Shown here in pieces: positions 27,562 to 35,251 of a stretch of 64,000 nucleotides of DNA; position 1 is the first letter of the stretch; each line of letters begins with the position of its first letter. The stretch spans positions 18,071 through 82,070 of the forward strand of contig CAZEFM010000006.1 of the NCBI GenBank assembly GCA_964511575.1. The letters run 5' to 3'. A program made the position numbers and the translations under genes. Under the pieces are notes generated by a model. The model did not search any database, had not been told where the DNA came from, and saw nothing but the letters and a program-made list of their open reading frames with translations. Origin of the DNA: CALKHT01 sp964511575 (lineage in GTDB: Bacteria > Planctomycetota > Phycisphaerae > Phycisphaerales > Phycisphaeraceae).

Positions 27562-27580
27562 GGATCGACACGGTCGATCC
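27562..27580 (-). other. Hairpin in the 5' region of queC
   Basis: GGATCGAC and GTCGATCC form a perfect eight-base stem with a three-base loop 19 bases upstream of the queC start. It may end the upstream RDD transcript or affect queC translation. It does not resemble a preQ1 riboswitch, which needs an A-rich 3' strand and a conserved loop. Confidence 0.35.
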
Positions 27581-27615
27581 GTTATGCATCATCCGCCGAA
27601 CCGCATCGGCGGGGG

Positions 27616-29283
27616 TTATTCATCCTCGTCCTTCTCATCCTCTTCCAGTGGCTTGGCCTCGGAAGGGGAGATGATCACCACCGTGCTCGCGACCAGGTCG
27701 CCCAGACGCTGACGAAACGGGCCGAACAGCGGGATCAACAGCAGCGGCGTGAACAGCAGATCCGCCGCCTTGAAAAGGTTGCGCAGCACCACCGACCACA
27801 TCCGGGGCGGCTGACCGCGCAAATCCGTCACCACGATGCCGAACACCATCTTGCCCGGCGTCCGCGCGGTGAAGAGTTCAAAGGGCAGCGTCACCAGCAC
27901 GAAGATGCCGATCGTCGTCAACGCGGGATAGATGCGGGTGAACTCGCCCGGGCTGCTGCCGAGCAGGGGCCAGAACTGCACGATCTGTCCCATCGTGACA
28001 TCGTGGACATAGGAGGCGACGACGATGCCCGGGAGGATGTCGATTCCCGCCGCCAGCAGTCGCCGCGTCAACTCCGCCACCCGCACGCCTTCGGGAAGCG
28101 CCACTTTGTTCTGTTCCGGATCACGCCGCCAGAACAGCAGCATCACCAGAATCAGCGCCAGCGGCAGCAGCAACGCCAGCACCCAGTTCATCACCTGCTC
28201 GACCATCGGCGTGCGCGCTTCGACCAGCGGGGTTGGCTCCAACACCACCTGTCCCGTCAAATCCATCTGCATCCAGCGCGTCGCCCCCTCCGGGTCACGC
28301 ACGATCAGCGCCGCCGTCTGCCCCCAGCCCACAAGCGCCGAACTCGACCCGTCGACCGCCTCCATTCCCATCACGCCGATGCGTGCCTGTGCCTGCGGAC
28401 GCAGCACCAACAGTTCGATTTCCACACGCCCGCTGGTCGGCCGCCGTCGCGGGATGACGATCTGCCCCTCCACCACGATCGGCTGCATCAGCCCCGCGTG
28501 AGGCGCATCGTGGACACGCTTGCGCCACCCATCGGCCGTCGGCTCGTACACCCAAAGCTCATCGCGCCCACCCGTGCGAACCGCGGAGATGAGCCACGGC
28601 GCATCGTCCCGCGCATGACGCAGCACGATAAAGTTGCGGCCCTCGGCCATCCAATCGTCGGGCAACGCTCGCCGAACCCACCGGTCGCCCTCGAGTCGGA
28701 CCAGCCGATCCACAGGGAAACGCGGCGGTGACGTCGGCTCCACGGCATCGCTGCCACCATCGCCACTGTCGCCCGCCGGCGCATCCGTTGCCGGTGAACC
28801 CGTCGCATCGATCCGCTCGAGCGTCATCGGGTTGTCCACCCGCACCAGCGCCCAGAGCGTTCGCCCCGCCTGCAGCGATCGAACGTCCGTACCCTCCGGC
28901 AGTTGGGCGTTGCGCTTCATTTCAGCGCGGGGGCCGACGACCGGGTCGTCGGTGAGCCGGAAGCTCTGCACCGTGTTGTCCTCGAACACCAGCCAGAGCC
29001 AGCCGTCGCCCGCCGCGACGCCGTGCGTCCTCACGGCGCCGTTGTACTGTCCCTTGACGGAGCCGAACGGCCGCGCCACTTCGGGCGGATCGTTGCGCAA
29101 CCGCTCGTAGAGGGTGAACTGTCGCGCATCGATCTGCTGCACGAGAATCCACAGCCGCTCGTTGTCGCTCGCCGCCCCCAGCCGTTCCGCCGCCGACACC
29201 GCCGCCGTCCCCAGCGAAAGGAGCAGCGAACAACCAACAAACGCCAGCAGCAACCGGCGCAACCATGGGAGCCTGACATTCAT
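27616..29283 (-). CDS. RDD-family membrane protein with an N-terminal exported domain
   Basis: From ATG 29283 the protein has 555 residues. It has a signal sequence or first helix at about 9-32 (LRRLLLAFVGCSLLLSLG), then about 300 soluble residues with repeated short strands (WLWLVFEDN, WALVRVDN, WLISAVRTG, LWVYEPTADGW) that suggest a beta-propeller. A membrane helix comes next, then an RDD domain (TRRLLAAGIDILPGI, ARTPGKMVFGIVVTD). RDD proteins are poorly understood; some act in ion exchange or stress. The C-terminus is acidic. A longer frame upstream adds an unlikely 30-residue Arg-rich leader. Confidence 0.7.
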   Translation of the reverse strand: MNVRLPWLRRLLLAFVGCSLLLSLGTAAVSAAERLGAASDNERLWILVQQIDARQFTLYERLRNDPPEVARPFGSVKGQYNGAVRTHGVAAGDGWLWLVFEDNTVQSFRLTDDPVVGPRAEMKRNAQLPEGTDVRSLQAGRTLWALVRVDNPMTLERIDATGSPATDAPAGDSGDGGSDAVEPTSPPRFPVDRLVRLEGDRWVRRALPDDWMAEGRNFIVLRHARDDAPWLISAVRTGGRDELWVYEPTADGWRKRVHDAPHAGLMQPIVVEGQIVIPRRRPTSGRVEIELLVLRPQAQARIGVMGMEAVDGSSSALVGWGQTAALIVRDPEGATRWMQMDLTGQVVLEPTPLVEARTPMVEQVMNWVLALLLPLALILVMLLFWRRDPEQNKVALPEGVRVAELTRRLLAAGIDILPGIVVASYVHDVTMGQIVQFWPLLGSSPGEFTRIYPALTTIGIFVLVTLPFELFTARTPGKMVFGIVVTDLRGQPPRMWSVVLRNLFKAADLLFTPLLLIPLFGPFRQRLGDLVASTVVIISPSEAKPLEEDEKDEDE

Positions 29284-29400
29284 GGCGACAAGGTAACGCA
29301 AGCCCCTTGCCAACGCCAAGCTGTCGACGCCCTGCGTTGCACAATCGCGGCACGCCTTCGCACGACCTTCCAAGGTTCCTCCCCGTCATCCGCTCCACGC

Positions 29401-29406
29401 TACAAT
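29401..29406 (+). promoter_or_regulatory. -10 element of cdsA, seven bases before its ATG
   Basis: TACAAT ends seven bases before ATG 29414, placing the expected transcription start on the start codon. The alternative ATG at 29405 falls inside the -10 element itself, which supports choosing 29414. Confidence 0.5.
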
Positions 29407-29413
29407 GCCCGCC

Positions 29414-30367
29414 ATGCTGCGATACCGGCTCATCTTCGGCCCGATCATGATTCTCGCGCTGGCGGGCATGTTTTACCTCGATGAATGGCTGGGCCAGCTC
29501 CCGATCCGCGGCCAACTGATGCAATCGCTCTTTCCGGGTCGTAACTATCTGCCCGCCGGGATCATCATGCTCGTGCTCTTCCTCACGCTCATCGCTTTCG
29601 GAGCGCGCGAGCTCACCGCCATCTTCCGCGCCAAGAACATTCCCGCCCAGTCGGGCATGGTCGCGCTCGCCGGATTGGTCGGTTGTGCCATGATTTACAT
29701 CATCCCGCACAATCTCGACGCCACCACCGCCATGGCCGTGCTCGCCACCCTTGTCGTGGGCATCTTCCTTGTCACGCTGGTGCGGTACAGCTATCTCGGG
29801 CGCATCGAAGGTGCCGTCGCCGTGGCGGCCGTCACGATGTTCGCCCTCATCTATATGGGGTTGCTGCCGGGCTTTTATCTCGCGATCCGCCGGTGGCACA
29901 GCGCCTGGATCGTCGCCGCCATCATCCTCACCACCAAGAGCTGCGACATCGGCGCGTACTTCACCGGCAAGGCCATCGGCAGGCACAAGCTCATCGTCTG
30001 GCTCAGCCCCGGCAAAACCTGGGAAGGGCTCATCGGCGGCATCCTCTTCAGCGGGCTTGTCGCCCTGGGGCTCGCGGCGCTGCTCAACCACTTCCAGCTC
30101 GCCGGCCACTACGCCTTCCCCGAGCCCAACGCCACCGCCCGCACCTTCATCCACAAACCCTACCCGCTGCCCGCCGCCGCCGTCGCCGGCGTCTTCATCG
30201 GACTCATCGGGCAGTTTGGCGACCTCACCGCAAGCCTCTTCAAACGAGACGCCGGTATCAAGGACTCCGGATCCTCCATTCCCGGCTACGGCGGGCTCCT
30301 CGACGTCGTCGATTCCCCCATCGTCGTTGCCCCCTTCGCTTACTGGATCCTCGCCCTTGCCCGATGA
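29414..30367 (+). CDS. cdsA: Phosphatidate cytidylyltransferase (CDP-diglyceride synthase)
   Basis: CdsA makes CDP-diacylglycerol from CTP and phosphatidate, the branch point of phospholipid synthesis in the inner membrane. The 317-residue protein has about eight membrane helices. It has SCDIGAYFTGKAIGRHK and SPGKTWEG in the middle and the family signature near the end as KDSGSSIPGYGGLLDVVDS. The usual signature reads GGxLDRxDS, so Arg is replaced by Val here while both Asp that bind metal remain. It uses CTP, and pyrG lies 3 kb away on the other strand. Confidence 0.9.
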   Translation: MLRYRLIFGPIMILALAGMFYLDEWLGQLPIRGQLMQSLFPGRNYLPAGIIMLVLFLTLIAFGARELTAIFRAKNIPAQSGMVALAGLVGCAMIYIIPHNLDATTAMAVLATLVVGIFLVTLVRYSYLGRIEGAVAVAAVTMFALIYMGLLPGFYLAIRRWHSAWIVAAIILTTKSCDIGAYFTGKAIGRHKLIVWLSPGKTWEGLIGGILFSGLVALGLAALLNHFQLAGHYAFPEPNATARTFIHKPYPLPAAAVAGVFIGLIGQFGDLTASLFKRDAGIKDSGSSIPGYGGLLDVVDSPIVVAPFAYWILALAR

Positions 30368-30438
30368 GCGTGCCACGCTGCGGCTCGGCGGGGTCCGCAC
30401 CGGGAATGGGACGTTCTGCGAAGTGTCGGGGCAGTGGT

Positions 30439-30444
30439 TATAAT
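30439..30444 (+). promoter_or_regulatory. Consensus -10 (TATAAT) upstream of nuoB
   Basis: A perfect TATAAT lies 74 bases before the nuoB ATG. The -35 region is weak. Transcription would start near 30451, giving a leader of about 68 bases, and shows that nuoB can be transcribed apart from cdsA. Confidence 0.5.
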
Positions 30445-30518
30445 GCGGCGCTGATGGGGCGTCGCAGGACGCGGACGCTCAGCGGGCATTGTGTCGCCTA
30501 CCACCGGATTGCGCCATT

Positions 30519-31064
30519 ATGAGTTGGATTGAAAATCGGTTTGAAGAGGGACTGATCGTCACGAGTCTGGATTGGGCGATCAACTGGGCCCGCAAGAGCA
30601 GCCTGTGGCCGATGACTTTCGGTCTGGCGTGCTGTGCGATCGAGATGATGGCCGTGGGTGCCAGCCGCTTCGATCTGGACCGCTTCGGCGCTGGCGCGTT
30701 CCGTGCCACCCCCCGGCAGGCGGACCTCATGATCGTCGCCGGAACCGTCACCTACAAGATGGCCTCCCGCGTGAAACGACTCTACAACCAGATGCCCGAC
30801 CCCAAGTACGTCATCGCCATGGGGGCCTGCACCGTCGGCGGCGGACCTTACTTCAAGTACGGCTACCACGTTGTCAAGGGCGTGGACATGGTCGTTCCCG
30901 TCGACGTCTATGTTCCGGGCTGCCCGCCGCGACCCGAAACCCTCATCGAAGGCATCATGCGTCTGCAGGACAAGATCACCAACCAGACCATCGGCCTGCC
31001 CAAGGGCGCCAAACGCGCCGCCAAGCAGTACGACATGCCCGTGCCGACCCCGGCGGTGGTGTGA
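30519..31064 (+). CDS. nuoB: NADH-quinone oxidoreductase subunit B
   Basis: NuoB carries the N2 iron-sulfur cluster that hands electrons to quinone in Complex I. The four cluster Cys are visible: the tandem pair in GLACCAIEMM near residue 40, one in MGACTVGGG and one in VPGCPPRPE. The length of 181 residues is normal. ATG 30519 gives MSWIENRFEEG, a typical start; an upstream frame adds ten unlikely residues. It stands alone: the nearest nuo genes (nuoN to nuoJ) are 6-12 kb away on the opposite strand, and nuoA, C, D, E, F, G, H and I are not in the window. Confidence 0.93.
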   Translation: MSWIENRFEEGLIVTSLDWAINWARKSSLWPMTFGLACCAIEMMAVGASRFDLDRFGAGAFRATPRQADLMIVAGTVTYKMASRVKRLYNQMPDPKYVIAMGACTVGGGPYFKYGYHVVKGVDMVVPVDVYVPGCPPRPETLIEGIMRLQDKITNQTIGLPKGAKRAAKQYDMPVPTPAVV

Positions 31065-31115
31065 TCGAGCGATTGCCGCGATTCTGACCGTGGCCGGTCG
31101 ATGCGTCATGTGATC

Positions 31116-31433
31116 TCAGCGGTTTCTGCGACGTTCCGCCCGACGTTTTTCCACTTCCATCATCAGCGTGCCGTTGCGCGCGGCGCGGTTGCGGTTGCGC
31201 TGTTCGATCCATGCCTTGGGGAAACTTGGCAGGAGCGCGAGGATCAGCAGGCCACATACGACGATGACACGCTGTCCCAGTTCAACGGCATCGTGGTCCG
31301 ATGCGAAGTAGAAGATGTAGGCAAGCAGCGCCGTCAGAGACAGAGCCCGCCACACGTTGGCGGTCCAGCGCCACCACCGCGGCATCGTTGCGTCAAAGAG
31401 CGGGTCATTCACCTTGCGGGTCATCGGTTCCAT
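31116..31433 (-). CDS. Small two-helix membrane protein, function unknown
   Basis: This 105-residue protein has two hydrophobic segments (WRALSLTALLAYIFYFAS and VIVVCGLLILALLPSF) and a strongly basic, Arg-rich C-terminal tail of about 35 residues. The start is either ATG 31433 or ATG 31424; both overlap the stop of the upstream gene, so the two genes are coupled. I do not recognise a family. Confidence 0.55.
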   Translation of the reverse strand: MEPMTRKVNDPLFDATMPRWWRWTANVWRALSLTALLAYIFYFASDHDAVELGQRVIVVCGLLILALLPSFPKAWIEQRNRNRAARNGTLMMEVEKRRAERRRNR

Positions 31434-32601
31434 GATCCTTCATCGGGCCAAAGTGAAGCGACACCGCTTCCTCCGTGTCGTCGTCATCGAGTGAGCGCTG
31501 GCGCAACTGCGACCGCAGTTCGAAGCTGCCGTCGGCGTGTTCGGTGAGGGTGAAGGGGCCGCGGCCGTGCGGGTCGGCGATGGCGTTGAAGGCGTCGCGG
31601 CCGTGACGGCGCAGGGCGATCCCCGCTTCGAGCATGCGCCAGCGCGTCGCGGCGACAACACGAGCGCGATGCGAGGCGAGAATCATCTCGCCGTTGCCGG
31701 TGATCCAGCGTTCGATCGGATTGGTGCTTCGCGTGCCGTGTTCCTGCAGCGCCACCAGACGTTTCTCCATCGTGTCCAGCGGCAGCGTCTGCGCATCCCA
31801 CCAGGCGCGCAGCAACGGCTGGGCTTCGCGCATCAGACGCTGCCACGCCTGCGGATCATGCCTTGCCATGCGAAGGCACTCGCGGACCGTCGGCCCGTCG
31901 GCACCGGGGCTCGACAGCATCGCATCGACGAACGTCGCATCCGCTTCGCCGAGTTGTCGCAGGATCAGGTTGGTGTATCGCGCCTCCCGATCAAGCACGC
32001 GACGCATGGCGGGAAGCGGTCGAAGCCGACGCATCGCCTCGGCGAGATGGTCCAGGGCTGCATCATCGAACGCGACAAGTTCCATCGCCAGGTACTCGAT
32101 GATGTTCTGTTCGACCGACAGATCGACGAGCAGATGAATGAGGTAGCCATCGTCCGCCACCTGCCGCGCCACAGCCATCGCGGTGACCAGGTCATCGATG
32201 CCACGGTTCACCTCGCCATCGGCGAAGGCGGCAAAGGCGCGGAGCTGGGCGGTGCGCATGAAACGGCGCGGCGTGATGAGCAGTTCAAAATCCTCCCCGA
32301 TGCGGGCGATCTCCGGCAGACGGCACCGTTCATGCGACAACCCTTCGCGCAACAGGGCCATGACCGGCTCCGTCCCCGCGATCGCCGCGCGCTCCGCATC
32401 GCCAAGCTGTCGCGGCGGGAAGATCGTGAACACCTCGGGATGCTGTTCATCCAACTCCAACAGGATCGCATCGGCCTTCAGGTAAAGCGCAACGACTTCA
32501 TCGACTGGCGGCGCGGGGGCGGGCTCATCCTCCGCCCACGCAACGGCCAATGCGACCGACAGCACGGCGAGGAACAACATGGAAGGTGCTGGCGCGAACA
32601 T
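31405..32601 (-). CDS. Exported protein of unknown function
   Basis: The 398-residue protein begins with a signal peptide (MLFLAVLSVALAVAWA, cleaved near residue 23). The mature part is almost all helical with regular Leu/Ala spacing and many Arg and Glu residues, and contains no cofactor or catalytic motif that I recognise. The segment LITPRRFMRTAQLRAFAAFADGEVNRGIDDL followed by further helix pairs hints at TPR-like repeats. GGAGG lies about five bases before ATG 32601. It probably acts in the periplasm together with the small membrane protein encoded downstream. Confidence 0.55.
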   Translation of the reverse strand: MFAPAPSMLFLAVLSVALAVAWAEDEPAPAPPVDEVVALYLKADAILLELDEQHPEVFTIFPPRQLGDAERAAIAGTEPVMALLREGLSHERCRLPEIARIGEDFELLITPRRFMRTAQLRAFAAFADGEVNRGIDDLVTAMAVARQVADDGYLIHLLVDLSVEQNIIEYLAMELVAFDDAALDHLAEAMRRLRPLPAMRRVLDREARYTNLILRQLGEADATFVDAMLSSPGADGPTVRECLRMARHDPQAWQRLMREAQPLLRAWWDAQTLPLDTMEKRLVALQEHGTRSTNPIERWITGNGEMILASHRARVVAATRWRMLEAGIALRRHGRDAFNAIADPHGRGPFTLTEHADGSFELRSQLRQRSLDDDDTEEAVSLHFGPMKDHGTDDPQGE

Positions 32602-32735
32602 CGAGCCCTCCGGTCAACGGCGGTACCGCCATGGTACCGAATCGCGTTGGCGAACCGGCCCATCCGAACCGTATCGCCCGCATCAGGGACAACGCGGCAC
32701 GGCCCGGGCACTTGCGGAAACCGCGCCAAACAACC

Positions 32736-32763
32736 TTGATAATGTCAGGCGTTCGGATAAAAT
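32736..32763 (+). promoter_or_regulatory. Orphan plus-strand promoter
   Basis: TTGATA and TAAAAT (five of six matches each) are separated by 16 bases. The downstream sequence holds no plus-strand gene before the convergent pyrG end, so the product could be a small RNA or an antisense transcript of pyrG. Confidence 0.45.
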
Positions 32764-32792
32764 TTGGTATCCGGTCGCCGGACCGATCATTA

Positions 32793-32819
32793 TTGACGGG
32801 ATTGACAGAATCGACGGGA
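32793..32819. repeat. Three degenerate 9-base tandem units
   Basis: The units TTGACGGGA, TTGACAGAA and TCGACGGGA lie head to tail. They resemble the short-unit intergenic repeats found between the nuo genes in this window. Confidence 0.5.
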
Positions 32820-32848
32820 TGATGGCTAACGACCCCATCCAAAGAACC

Positions 32849-32905
32849 ACTCACCACTCACCACTCACCAGCGCACAAACCCGCGAGGTCAGAGGTCAGA
32901 GGTCA
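32849..32905. repeat. Two neighbouring heptamer arrays (ACTCACC x3 and GAGGTCA x3)
   Basis: Three perfect copies of ACTCACC occupy 32849-32869 and three perfect copies of GAGGTCA occupy 32885-32905, 15 bases apart. The units are unrelated in sequence but equal in length, like the short tandemly repeated heptamers known from cyanobacteria. Confidence 0.7.
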
Positions 32906-33256
32906 GTACCAATCGCCAATCCGCATCCCCCCAGGCCCCAGGTCCTTCCCCAAATGTCGTGTTTGTCGTGGGGGTGACATCGCCAAAAAACGCTGGAAGG
33001 CATGTCGTGGGAATGATTTATGAGAAATGTCATGGAGGTGGCCCATGGGGGGGGGGTGACATTGTCGCGGATGGTCGCAGCGAGACAGCGAACAGGAGGA
33101 ACCGCCCTTTGAAATCGATCGCCTGTGTTGGCAGGACAGAGCCATCGTCGACACCGGGACGGCGCGGCGGAGCAGTGAAGCGCTTCCACGGGATGTGGGC
33201 GCACGCACCGCAGAGATCGGCTGAGCCGGGACGGTTGGTGGCGATGGTTGGCCGGG

Positions 33257-35125
33257 TTACTTGGTCGTGGAGAGCGGCTGTTCCGCTTCCTCGGGGAGCC
33301 AGCGCGTGCTGATCTGTTCACGCGGGATGTTCGGCTTGGCGTGGCGCACGGCGGCGGCAACCAGGCCCATGAACATCGAGCTGGGATTCAGCGGACGGCT
33401 GGAGAGTTCCGGGTGGAACTGAGCGCCGATGAAGAACGGATGCTGCGTGGTGGGCAGCTCCAGAATCTGCATGATCGGCTGCTCGGGATGGCGGCCGGAG
33501 AAAATCAGCCCCGCCTGCTCCAGTCGTTCGATGTAGCGCGGGTCGACTTCGTAACGATGACGGAAGCGACGCCGCACCGTGAAAGGAGCGTTCGACGACT
33601 TATGGGTTCTGTTTTCCTCGGCGAAAAGGAATGCCGCCAGCGAACCGGGCGTGATGAGCACATCCTTGCCGCCCAGCCGCATGTTCCCGCCGAGCCCCTC
33701 GATCTTCTTCTGCTCGGGCAGGATGTCGATGACGGGGTGGCGCGGCGTCGGGTCGAACTCGGTGCTCGCGGCTTCGGCGAGGTCGCAGACGTTGCGGGCG
33801 TATTCGACGACCGCCATCTGGAAGCCCAGACAGATGCCCAGGTACGGCAGGCGGTTGAGTCGGCAGTACCGCACGCAGGCGATCTTGCCTTCCGTGCCAC
33901 GCGCGCCGAACCCGCCGGGCACGATCACCGCATCGAGCCCCTGCAGCCGATCGTGCGCTTCGGCATCTTCCCTGCCGGGCGCGAAGCTGGTGGTGTCGAT
34001 CCAGCGGATGTCCAGATCGACCGACAGATGCGCCCCGGCATGCTCCAGCGCCTTGTCGATGGAGGCATAGGCATCGCGAAGGGCCGCGTACTTGCCGGTG
34101 ATGCCGACGGTGACGCGATGCTTGCGCGTGCCGGTGAGCTTGTCGACGAAAACGTGCCACGCCCGGCGGGCGCGGTCCTCGTGCACCGGATCGACCCGGT
34201 CGTGCAGGTCGAGGATGCTCATGACCTGCTGATCCAGGGCCGCGTCGTGCATCGCATCGGGGATCTGGTAGATCGAGGGCCGATCGTGCATCGAAAAGAC
34301 GCGTTTCAGCGGCACGTTGGAGAACATCGCGATCTTCTGCTTGGCGGAGTCGGTGACCTCGTTCTTGGCGCGGCAGGCGACGATGTGCGGCTGAACGCCC
34401 GCTTCCATGAGCTTCTTGAGGCCGAGCTGCGCCGCCTTGGATTTCTGCTCGCCCAGCGCCGGCGGTTCAATGATGTAGGTGAGGGCGACGAAGCAGCAAC
34501 TGTCTTCGCCCTCTTCGAAGGCGAGCTCGCGCAGGGCTTCGATGTAGAAGCCGTTTTCGTAGTCGCCCGCGGTGCCGCCGACTTCGATGAAGACGACGTC
34601 GGCGTTCTGGCGCATGGCGAGTTGGCGGAGTTTGAACTTCACCTCGCCGGTGACGTGGGGGATCATCTGGACATCGCGGCCGAGATAACCGCCGTGCCGT
34701 TCCTTCTCGAGCACATCGCGGAAGATCTGGCCGGAGGTCATGAAGTTGTCGCCGGTGAGGTCCTGGTCGAGCATGCGCTCGTAGGTGCCCAGGTCCATGT
34801 CGGTTTCCATGCCGTCGTCCAGGACGAACACCTCGCCGTGCCGGTAGGGGTTGAGCGTGCCGGAGTCGATGTTGAGGTAGCCCTCCATCTTGACGGGGGC
34901 GACGGTCAGGCCCTTGTCCTTGATCAGCTTGGCGAGGGAGGAGGAGAAGATGCCCTTGCCCAGTCCCGACATGACGGTGCCGATGACGGCGACGTACTTG
35001 TGTCGACCGCGCTGATAGCCGGGGGGAATCGGATTGAAGAACTCGGTTTCGTGGCTGGTGTGCCCGGCCTCGGCGAGGAGATCGTGCACGTCGGACGAAC
35101 TGACATGGTCATTTTCAGTGGGCAT
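33257..35125 (-). CDS. pyrG: CTP synthase, divergent form with N-terminal extension
   Basis: CTP synthase aminates UTP to CTP using glutamine and ATP. The 622-residue protein is about 75-85 residues longer than usual, with about 40 extra residues before the synthetase domain. The P-loop reads GTVMSGLGKG where most enzymes have GGVVSSLGKG. The next block reads KMEGYLNID where KxDPYLNxD is normal, and EVGGTAGDYEN replaces EVGGTVGDIES. The catalytic Lys residues, the magnesium-binding Asp (ETDMDLGTYER) and the Glu remain. The glutaminase domain keeps its nucleophile (GICLGFQ) and His/Glu (FHPEL). It is likely functional but belongs to an unusual branch. Confidence 0.88.
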   Translation of the reverse strand: MPTENDHVSSSDVHDLLAEAGHTSHETEFFNPIPPGYQRGRHKYVAVIGTVMSGLGKGIFSSSLAKLIKDKGLTVAPVKMEGYLNIDSGTLNPYRHGEVFVLDDGMETDMDLGTYERMLDQDLTGDNFMTSGQIFRDVLEKERHGGYLGRDVQMIPHVTGEVKFKLRQLAMRQNADVVFIEVGGTAGDYENGFYIEALRELAFEEGEDSCCFVALTYIIEPPALGEQKSKAAQLGLKKLMEAGVQPHIVACRAKNEVTDSAKQKIAMFSNVPLKRVFSMHDRPSIYQIPDAMHDAALDQQVMSILDLHDRVDPVHEDRARRAWHVFVDKLTGTRKHRVTVGITGKYAALRDAYASIDKALEHAGAHLSVDLDIRWIDTTSFAPGREDAEAHDRLQGLDAVIVPGGFGARGTEGKIACVRYCRLNRLPYLGICLGFQMAVVEYARNVCDLAEAASTEFDPTPRHPVIDILPEQKKIEGLGGNMRLGGKDVLITPGSLAAFLFAEENRTHKSSNAPFTVRRRFRHRYEVDPRYIERLEQAGLIFSGRHPEQPIMQILELPTTQHPFFIGAQFHPELSSRPLNPSSMFMGLVAAAVRHAKPNIPREQISTRWLPEEAEQPLSTTK

Positions 35126-35130
35126 GTCTT

Positions 35131-35159
35131 ACCGTACCGCGCCCGGCGGGTGGTTTCAA
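35131..35159 (-). promoter_or_regulatory. Promoter of pyrG
   Basis: On the minus strand, TTGAAA (five of six) and TACGGT (three of six) are 17 bases apart. The -10 ends five bases before the pyrG ATG, so the transcript would be leaderless or nearly so. Confidence 0.4.
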
Positions 35160-35200
35160 GTTGCCCGCACCATGTGGATGAATCGCGGCAAAACACCCGT

Positions 35201-35225
35201 GGTTCGCTGAAGCGACCACGCCGGG
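35201..35225. repeat. 25-base palindromic repeat, copy 1
   Basis: The sequence GGTTCGCTGAAGCGACCACG and the next five bases recur at 36767-36791 with one change. The core folds as a stem of about eight pairs with one bulged base. It lies between the zinc-ribbon gene stop and pyrG, and on the minus strand it is followed by a short T-run, so it may act as a terminator. Confidence 0.55.
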
Positions 35226-35251
35226 GGGGAAGGCGCAGGCGGGCGACCATG

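Larger units (their letters stand above)
32602..33256. other. 655-base gene-free stretch with a promoter, hairpins and tandem repeats
   Basis: No convincing gene lies here. The left part is the upstream region of the exported-protein gene and includes a GGTACC-gccat-GGTACC inverted repeat near 32620-32640. A good plus-strand promoter at 32736-32763 points into the stretch, and two hairpins follow at 32754-32773 and 32772-32785. Three short tandem repeats lie at 32793-32905. The right part up to the pyrG stop is G-rich with no recognisable element. A 51-codon frame at 32822-32977 runs through the repeats and is probably not a gene. Confidence 0.6.

Noticed and set aside
27544..27615. A preQ1 riboswitch upstream of queC
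   Set aside because: Only one simple hairpin is present; the A-rich tail and conserved loop of preQ1 aptamers are missing.
32849..32905. A CRISPR array
   Set aside because: Units are seven bases with no spacers, and no cas gene is in the window.
32822..32977. A 51-codon frame downstream of the orphan promoter
   Set aside because: It is read through the heptamer arrays, is Pro/Thr/His-rich and has no ribosome-binding site, so non-coding repeats are the better explanation.
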